From positions 1 to 37,812 of the forward strand of contig JAICMS010000010.1 in the NCBI GenBank assembly GCA_025929075.1: a DNA stretch of 37,812 nt, in the 5' to 3' direction. Of the stretch, positions 33,053 through 37,812 are shown piece after piece (within the stretch, counting starts at the first letter, position 1; the number at the start of each line of letters is the position of its first letter). Source of the stretch: Propionibacteriales bacterium (GTDB lineage Bacteria; Actinomycetota; Actinomycetes; Propionibacteriales; Nocardioidaceae). The notes under the pieces were generated by a model. The model ran no database searches. It saw only the letters and a list, made by a program, of their open reading frames with translations, and was not told where the DNA came from. Both the position numbers and the translations under genes were made by a program.

Positions 33053-34639
33053 CTACTCGACGCCCGATGATCGACACACCTTCGGACCTTCCCTGCGGGA
33101 GCCCGCCAGGGCCAGGCCCCGAGCACGCTGAATCACCGACCGCATGAGCGCGGCGTCGGCGTTATCGACGCCCAACAGCATGAGTGTGACTGTGAACGCT
33201 AGGGTCACTGATCCGCCGCCGATGAGCGCCGCTGCAAGCCACCCACTGGTGAAGTGCGCCGTGATCACCGCGCTAGCCGCCGCAGGTACGGCGGCTAAGC
33301 AGGTCTTGCCCCAGCCGCCGCCGGTTCCGCGGACGCCGACAACGTACCGGACCTGCAAGACCTTCGCGAGGTTCGCCAACGTCAAGGAAAGGCTCCAGGC
33401 GATGGCCGCGCCCACGATGCCGTGGCTAGGAATGAGCCATAAGTTCAGGCCCACGTTGAGGATCAGCACCGCGACGTTATCCACCATGCTGAGGGCGACG
33501 CGGCCGGACATGTTGAGCACAGTGCCGCACGGTCCGGCGGCCGCACTGACCAATTGGCCCACAGCCAGGATCATCGTGACCGCGGCGCCATCGGCAAAGC
33601 CGTGCCCGAAGAAGCCGAGCAGATCCTTCGGGAAGGCCAGCAGCAGGATGAACGCCGGTATCGAGAGCCACATGATCCACCGGTTTGCCGTGCCGTAGGT
33701 TTGCGCAACACCCTTGACGTCCCCCACGTGCCACAGATGTGCGATGTGCGGCCCGAATGCGGCGTTGATCGGAGCCATGACGAAAACCGCTAGCATCACC
33801 AACCGAGCGGCGACCGTATAGGTTCCCACCGCTTGCTGCGTGGACAGATGGCCAAGCAACAGGGTGTCGGCCCACAGGAGACCGGTGGCCGCCAACGACG
33901 ACACCCAGCTGATCATCGAGAAACTGAAGATCTGCCTGACCTCATAGATCGAACCTGCGCGAGGGACGCCTTGCATCCGTCGCAGGAGCGCCACGGCAGA
34001 CATCGCTGCCCCCGCCCAGGCGGAGGCAGCGAGAGCCCACAGCGCTCCGTTTAGGCCGCCTCCCAGGGCGACCACCAGGAAGGTGAGCAGCAGACGACTC
34101 CCGGGGTCGAAGATCGACCCGATGAGCGCATAGGCGCGCTGGCTCCGCCAGCCTTGGGTGGCGGCCAGGGCGGCATCCTCGAATGTGGCCGCTGGCAGGG
34201 TGAGCCCGACGATCGCGACGCCTGTCCGCACCGACCCGTCGTGGAAGGCGGCGGCGATCTGCGGTGAGAACAACGCCAACAGCAGGCCGATGGCGACCGA
34301 GGCCACGATGGTGATGCCGAGCCCGAGCCGCACGGTGCCTCTCAGCCGCGCCGGGTCATCGTCGGCCAGGTTGATGGCGACGAAGCGCGTCATGCCGGCC
34401 CGGAAGCCGGCCAGGGACAAGAGCCCGAGCAGCGACAGCAGCGCGTAGCACTCGGCGTAGCGACCGACGTCTGCTGCGCCGAGGCGCAACGCGAGCACGA
34501 CCGTGATCAAGAACATGGTGGCCTGCTTGCAGACCGCGCCGACGAGATTAAGCCCTCCACCGCGGGCCATCCCCTTGACGTGGTCGCCGGTCCCGGCGAG
34601 GCGTGGCGCTGGCTGACTGGTCGTGCGTTCCTCGGTCAT
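33053..34639 (-). CDS. Wzx-type polysaccharide flippase (MOP superfamily)
   Basis: Encodes 528 residues with about fourteen hydrophobic segments, e.g. LNLVGAVCKQATMFLITVV, GLGITIVASVAIGLLLALF, LVMLAVFVMAPINAAFGPHI and IMWLSIPAFILLLAFPKDLL. The pattern fits the O-antigen/teichoic-acid flippases that turn undecaprenyl-linked oligosaccharides to the outer face. PINAAFGPHIAHL and the KDLLGFFG segment are typical of this family. ATG 34639 shares one base with the upstream stop (TGATG), so it is translated with the ligase/polymerase. Together with Wzz- and Wzy-like partners it points to a Wzy-dependent route rather than ABC export. Confidence 0.88.
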   Translation of the reverse strand: MTEERTTSQPAPRLAGTGDHVKGMARGGGLNLVGAVCKQATMFLITVVLALRLGAADVGRYAECYALLSLLGLLSLAGFRAGMTRFVAINLADDDPARLRGTVRLGLGITIVASVAIGLLLALFSPQIAAAFHDGSVRTGVAIVGLTLPAATFEDAALAATQGWRSQRAYALIGSIFDPGSRLLLTFLVVALGGGLNGALWALAASAWAGAAMSAVALLRRMQGVPRAGSIYEVRQIFSFSMISWVSSLAATGLLWADTLLLGHLSTQQAVGTYTVAARLVMLAVFVMAPINAAFGPHIAHLWHVGDVKGVAQTYGTANRWIMWLSIPAFILLLAFPKDLLGFFGHGFADGAAVTMILAVGQLVSAAAGPCGTVLNMSGRVALSMVDNVAVLILNVGLNLWLIPSHGIVGAAIAWSLSLTLANLAKVLQVRYVVGVRGTGGGWGKTCLAAVPAAASAVITAHFTSGWLAAALIGGGSVTLAFTVTLMLLGVDNADAALMRSVIQRARGLALAGSRREGPKVCRSSGVE

Positions 34640-36117
34640 CAGGTGGCCCGCGATGTGGTCACAGACGGCCGGTGCTCGGGTGGCTCCAATGGCAGCGCCG
34701 CTGAACGCCCTACGTAACTCGCTACAGCAACGAATGCCAGGAGGTACCACATGGTGGAGACCTCGGTGATGACATTCGCTGCCGTGCTTTCCAGTGCGAA
34801 GCCGAGCACACAAACCAGCGCGCCGGCGGCGATGGCGTTGTCGGCGGTCCCGCGTTTGGTACGACGGAAGGCCCGGGCGCAGGTCGCGATAAGGGTGCAC
34901 AGCATCGCCACGTAGGTGAGCAAGCCGATGATCCCGGTCTCCACATATGCTCTGAGGAAGTCGTTATGCGGCTGCTTGGCGGCGTCGGTCTCGTACTGGG
35001 TGGAATCAAGGCCGATACCGGTCACCGGGTTGGAGTTAGCCAGGGGCAGCACCTCGGTCCAATAAGAGAAACGCCCTTCGAGGCTGTTGCCTGTCGTCTG
35101 ACCGCCGATCTGCTGCTGCGTCTGCAAGACGCTGATACGCGACGATAAGCCGGGCGCCAACGAGATTGTGGCGATCAGCAGGACGATGAAAGCCACGATG
35201 AGTGCGGTCCGCCGCTGCAGCAGCCCGAGAAGCACGATTCCCAAGGCGGTCGCAATAAGTGCACCGATGACGAGGGTGAGCACGAGAAAGATGCCGGAGA
35301 GCACGAGCACTGCTGTGAGGCCAGTCTTCAGCCGACCCTTCACATAGGGATGAATAGCGACACCGAACAGGATGATCAACGCGAGGTACCTGGCGTAACC
35401 GTTGGACTGGGCGAACGTCCCGAGGATCCGCGTGAACCCCTGCTTGACCTCGGTGGCCGGGTGGCCCAGCACCAGGCCGTACAGTGTGTACGACAGCGGG
35501 ATCAGCGAGGATGCGAATACCGCCACGAGCGTTCGCTTCATCATGCGACGGGTGGTGATGAGCTGTTCCAGGACGATGAACATCAACACGGTGGAGAGCA
35601 TCCGCAAGAGCTCTGCCCCGCCAGCACTGATGTGATGGCTGCCGCTGAGGCTGGCAACGGCGGCGAGCCAGAAGACGATCAATGCCCAGGACATTCCCGA
35701 CAGCTTCACCGCATTGCCGCTGCGGAGGCGGGCAGCCAGCCACAAGAACGCCGCCAGCAGGAAGAGAACTGACAGCAGGCTTGCTGGGGTGATGCCGAGT
35801 GTCGCTGCACCGCCTCCCCGCGCGGTCGCAGAGCTACCACCACCGAACTGCAAAGAATCCACACTGGCGCGGAGGCCAAGCAGCAGCAGGACGAACGAAT
35901 CGAAGCGGGTAGCGGCGAAGACGGCCAGGCACAGTCCTGCAACGGCTGCCAGGGGCAGCACGAACCATTTGGCTTGCCCTCCGGCGATGCCCGCCACGCT
36001 GACGATGGCCGCCACGACGACGGCAATGGCGAGGAAGGCGCGCATGAGCCGAACGAGCAACGAAGCCCCCGATCGTTCTTCTGCTGGCTCCACGTCGGTC
36101 GGCCGCCTGCGGATCAC
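34639..36117 (-). CDS. O-antigen ligase/polymerase-like membrane protein (Wzy/WaaL)
   Basis: Encodes 492 residues with about twelve membrane segments. The large extracellular loop (about 335-395) contains FSYWTEVLPLANSNPVTGIG and the family motif KQPHNDFLRAYVETGIIGLL, whose His-Asn-Asp is the signature of O-antigen ligase/Wzy_C proteins. These enzymes use polyprenyl-PP-linked glycans to polymerise repeats or ligate them to an acceptor; in an actinobacterium a polymerase role is more likely. GTG 36117 has no obvious ribosome site, and a downstream Met in LVRLMRAFLAI is possible. It is 51 bases from the exported propeller gene upstream and coupled to the flippase downstream. Confidence 0.86.
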   Translation of the reverse strand: MIRRRPTDVEPAEERSGASLLVRLMRAFLAIAVVVAAIVSVAGIAGGQAKWFVLPLAAVAGLCLAVFAATRFDSFVLLLLGLRASVDSLQFGGGSSATARGGGAATLGITPASLLSVLFLLAAFLWLAARLRSGNAVKLSGMSWALIVFWLAAVASLSGSHHISAGGAELLRMLSTVLMFIVLEQLITTRRMMKRTLVAVFASSLIPLSYTLYGLVLGHPATEVKQGFTRILGTFAQSNGYARYLALIILFGVAIHPYVKGRLKTGLTAVLVLSGIFLVLTLVIGALIATALGIVLLGLLQRRTALIVAFIVLLIATISLAPGLSSRISVLQTQQQIGGQTTGNSLEGRFSYWTEVLPLANSNPVTGIGLDSTQYETDAAKQPHNDFLRAYVETGIIGLLTYVAMLCTLIATCARAFRRTKRGTADNAIAAGALVCVLGFALESTAANVITEVSTMWYLLAFVAVASYVGRSAALPLEPPEHRPSVTTSRAT

Positions 36118-36168
36118 TGCTTAGTCTTCGTGGAGAAGGCGAAGGTCGTGCCGGCGGCCGGGGAGTGG

Positions 36169-37374
36169 CTATTCAAATTGTGCGAAGTAGGGCTGATATT
36201 GACCGCTGACCTTGGTGAAGTTGCCGCCGGCGAACAACCGGTTGTCTTCTTGGTCGAGGGTCCACACGCCCAGCGAGCTGTTGACAACTGGCGCAAAGTC
36301 GAGCACCTGCCCGGTCGCTTCGTCGGCGGCCGCAAGCTTGTAGCGCACCTGTCCACCGAACGGAGCCTCCCCTCCCGAGTTGGGGCCGAAGTGCCCGCCA
36401 CAATAAACTGCCCCATCGAGCGCGGTCACCGCCTGCACATTGCCGTTCGCGTGCACGTTCCATTGGCTGGCGCCGGTCGCGGCGTTCAAACTCGCGCAGC
36501 CACCGCCGGCACCACCGACGGCCGCCAGCAGGTTGGTGCCGTCCAGGTAGAGGTTGAAGGCCTGCGGACGGTCCGACCCGTTCGTGGCGCCGGACTCAAA
36601 GCCGGGGGTCGGTGCCCCGGTGACAGTGTCGAGGCTGGCGATGGATTTGGTCGAGCTAGCACCCGATATCGAGGTGAATCGACCGCCGACATACACGCTG
36701 CTGCCGTCGAGGGACAACTTGATCGCCCTGACCATGTCGTTCGGTTGAGGGTTCCACGTCGGGTCGTAGTTTCCCGTCGCTGCGTTGATCCGGCCAAGGT
36801 ACGGCACCGACACCGCATGACTACCGCTGTCAGAGCTGGTCAGTTGGGTGAACGACCCGCCGGCATAGACCATGCCGCCGCCGACGGCGAGCGCGCGGAC
36901 CGGCGCATTTGCCATCGGTTTCCACGTCGCGTCGACGCTGCCGCTAAGCGCGTCCACGGCGGCGAGCCGAGTACGCGAGGCGCCCGCTACGTGCTTGAAC
37001 TTGCCGCCCAGGTACAGCGTGCTGCCTGAGACAGCGAGCGCGTCCACTTCGCCGTCCGGGCTGGGATTCCAGGACGTGTCGAATGTTCCGGTGTCAGGTA
37101 GGTACGCCGCAACGTACTTGATTGGATAGCTGTTGCCCGAACCGTCGGAGACAGCTGTGAACTGCCCGGCGATGTAGACCCTGCTGCCGGCCGCGACGAT
37201 AGTCAGCACGGGGCCGTTGGTTCTCCAGGTGCCATCGGGCACGGGGTTGACGGTGGTTTGCTGGATGGTCGATGCGGACGCGGGCGTCGCCATCAGCGCG
37301 CCGAGCGTGATCAGGGCGGGGCAAAGCAGCGCAGGGCACACCCAGCGCCATCGAACGTGCAACCTGCTCAACAT
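36169..37374 (-). CDS. Exported delta-60-repeat (DUF5122) beta-propeller
   Basis: Encodes 401 residues from ATG 37374 with AGGGG upstream. A signal peptide (RWVCPALLCPALITLGALM, cut near ASA) is followed by seven repeats of about 50 residues, each like VRALAVGGGMVYAGGSFTQL. The fifth (FNLYLDGTNLLAAVGGAGG) is degenerate, and the last is LFAGGNFTKVSGQYQPYF. Segments TWNPQPNDMV and SWNPSPDGEV mark the repeat joins. Seven repeats suggest one closed propeller, as for the RCC1 proteins at the left end of the window, though the families are unrelated. Three Cys only. It is probably the first gene of the minus-strand run with the ligase and flippase genes. Ligand unknown; glycan binding is a guess. 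Confidence 0.82.
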   Translation of the reverse strand: MLSRLHVRWRWVCPALLCPALITLGALMATPASASTIQQTTVNPVPDGTWRTNGPVLTIVAAGSRVYIAGQFTAVSDGSGNSYPIKYVAAYLPDTGTFDTSWNPSPDGEVDALAVSGSTLYLGGKFKHVAGASRTRLAAVDALSGSVDATWKPMANAPVRALAVGGGMVYAGGSFTQLTSSDSGSHAVSVPYLGRINAATGNYDPTWNPQPNDMVRAIKLSLDGSSVYVGGRFTSISGASSTKSIASLDTVTGAPTPGFESGATNGSDRPQAFNLYLDGTNLLAAVGGAGGGCASLNAATGASQWNVHANGNVQAVTALDGAVYCGGHFGPNSGGEAPFGGQVRYKLAAADEATGQVLDFAPVVNSSLGVWTLDQEDNRLFAGGNFTKVSGQYQPYFAQFE

Positions 37375-37591
37375 GCCATTCCCCTCGAGTAGCTAATGGA
37401 ATCCAAGTCCGGCGCATGGAACGTTGCAAACCAGCGTAGGCGCCGCTTGACAGGGATGTGGCAGATCGAGCTGTTGAGGTGTCAACTACATCCGGTCGGC
37501 TGCCTCGACGAGTGCCTGGCTGGCGGATACAGGCATTCTGACCGCCAAACGCCAATAGGGGTGTGTGGAGGGGGTGTGAAAGGGTGGCGGA

Positions 37592-37812
37592 GTGGATGGG
37601 GAGGAGTTGCCCGAGCCGCCAGCCGGTGTCGTCGACGACGACCATCGGTTCGCAGAGTGGTGCGCCACGGTGGCGGGCGAGCGGTTGCAGGCGCTGCGCA
37701 GCCAAGGGCTCGCAGGTACCGCTTTGAAGAGCGCCGGTGACGCGCTCGGCCAATCCGTCCTCATGCGCCTGCTGTCGACGTACCGCCCCGACGACCCGGT
37801 ACTCAGCGAGGA
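37592..37812 (+). CDS. cysQ: CysQ-like 3'(2'),5'-bisphosphate nucleotidase (5' part)
   Basis: The first 73 codons run off the right edge. GTG 37592 follows a G-rich ribosome site (AAAGGGTGGCGG). The visible protein reads HRFAEWCATVAGERLQALRS, then KSAGDALGQSVLMRLLSTYR and PDDPVLSEE. This matches the opening of the inositol-monophosphatase/CysQ family: the helix with GD near the substrate, then the L-SEE whose Glu binds magnesium. CysQ removes the 3' phosphate of PAP, the inhibitory by-product of every sulfotransferase, and may also act on PAPS. Next to five sulfotransferase genes this role is very plausible. The catalytic DP[IL]DGT core lies outside the window. It is divergent from the propeller gene (217-base spacer). 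Confidence 0.78.
   Translation, partial: MDGEELPEPPAGVVDDDHRFAEWCATVAGERLQALRSQGLAGTALKSAGDALGQSVLMRLLSTYRPDDPVLSE

Noticed and set aside
22627-37812. Mobile element or genomic island boundaries
   Set aside because: No transposase, integrase or direct repeats flanking the glycan genes were found; the tRNA-Gln at 18451 has no visible partial 3' copy nearby.

Overview
The window is high-GC DNA from an actinobacterium. Three things suggest this: dense G/C-ending codons with many GTG starts, a resuscitation-promoting factor of the RpfB type, and the conserved order pmt <> rsmI-metG-tatD-rpfB-rsmA-ispE followed by tRNA-Gln-glmU-prs-rplY-pth, which resembles the Rv1002c-Rv1018c neighbourhood of Mycobacterium tuberculosis. 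The species cannot be named from the sequence alone. I see no plasmid, phage, insertion-sequence or CRISPR features.

Layout. (1) 1-5000: accessory secreted proteins. There are two small exported proteins of unknown function, then two exported RCC1-type beta-propeller proteins with 7 and 14 repeats. (2) 5100-13500: housekeeping block. The protein O-mannosyltransferase gene (pmt) is divergent from rsmI, metG, tatD, rpfB, rsmA and ispE, which are tightly packed, with 4-base overlaps at metG/tatD and possibly rpfB/rsmA. A CRP/GlxR-like site lies ahead of rpfB. (3) 13500-18260: a regulatory and metabolic insert. A 22-bp tandem repeat is followed by a MarR regulator divergent from a trans-aconitate methyltransferase (TamR/Tam pair) with two palindromic operators. 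Next come a VOC protein, an adenosine-deaminase-family protein, and a TetR regulator downstream of a membrane acyl desaturase with two TACG-N4-CGTA operators. (4) 18450-22600: tRNA-Gln(UUG), glmU, prs, a probable leader plus rplY, pth, and a hairpin that ends the block.

(5) 22600-37812: a cell-surface polysaccharide locus. It holds five different PAPS-type sulfotransferases, a Wzz-like chain-length protein, a GT4 glycosyltransferase, a fused PssD/PssE (Alg14/Alg13-like) glycosyltransferase, a Wzx-type flippase, a Wzy/WaaL-type polymerase or ligase, a DGxHR (ParB/Srx-like) protein, a Tat-exported Cys-containing protein and an exported 7-repeat propeller. At the right edge is the start of a CysQ-like 3'(2'),5'-bisphosphate nucleotidase, the enzyme class that removes the PAP released by sulfotransferases. 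Together these suggest a multi-sulfated extracellular polysaccharide or glycolipid, made in the cytosol, flipped and polymerised at the membrane. This is the most likely undescribed system in the window. The sulfated product is an inference: no sulfate-activation genes (cysD/N/C) are visible here.
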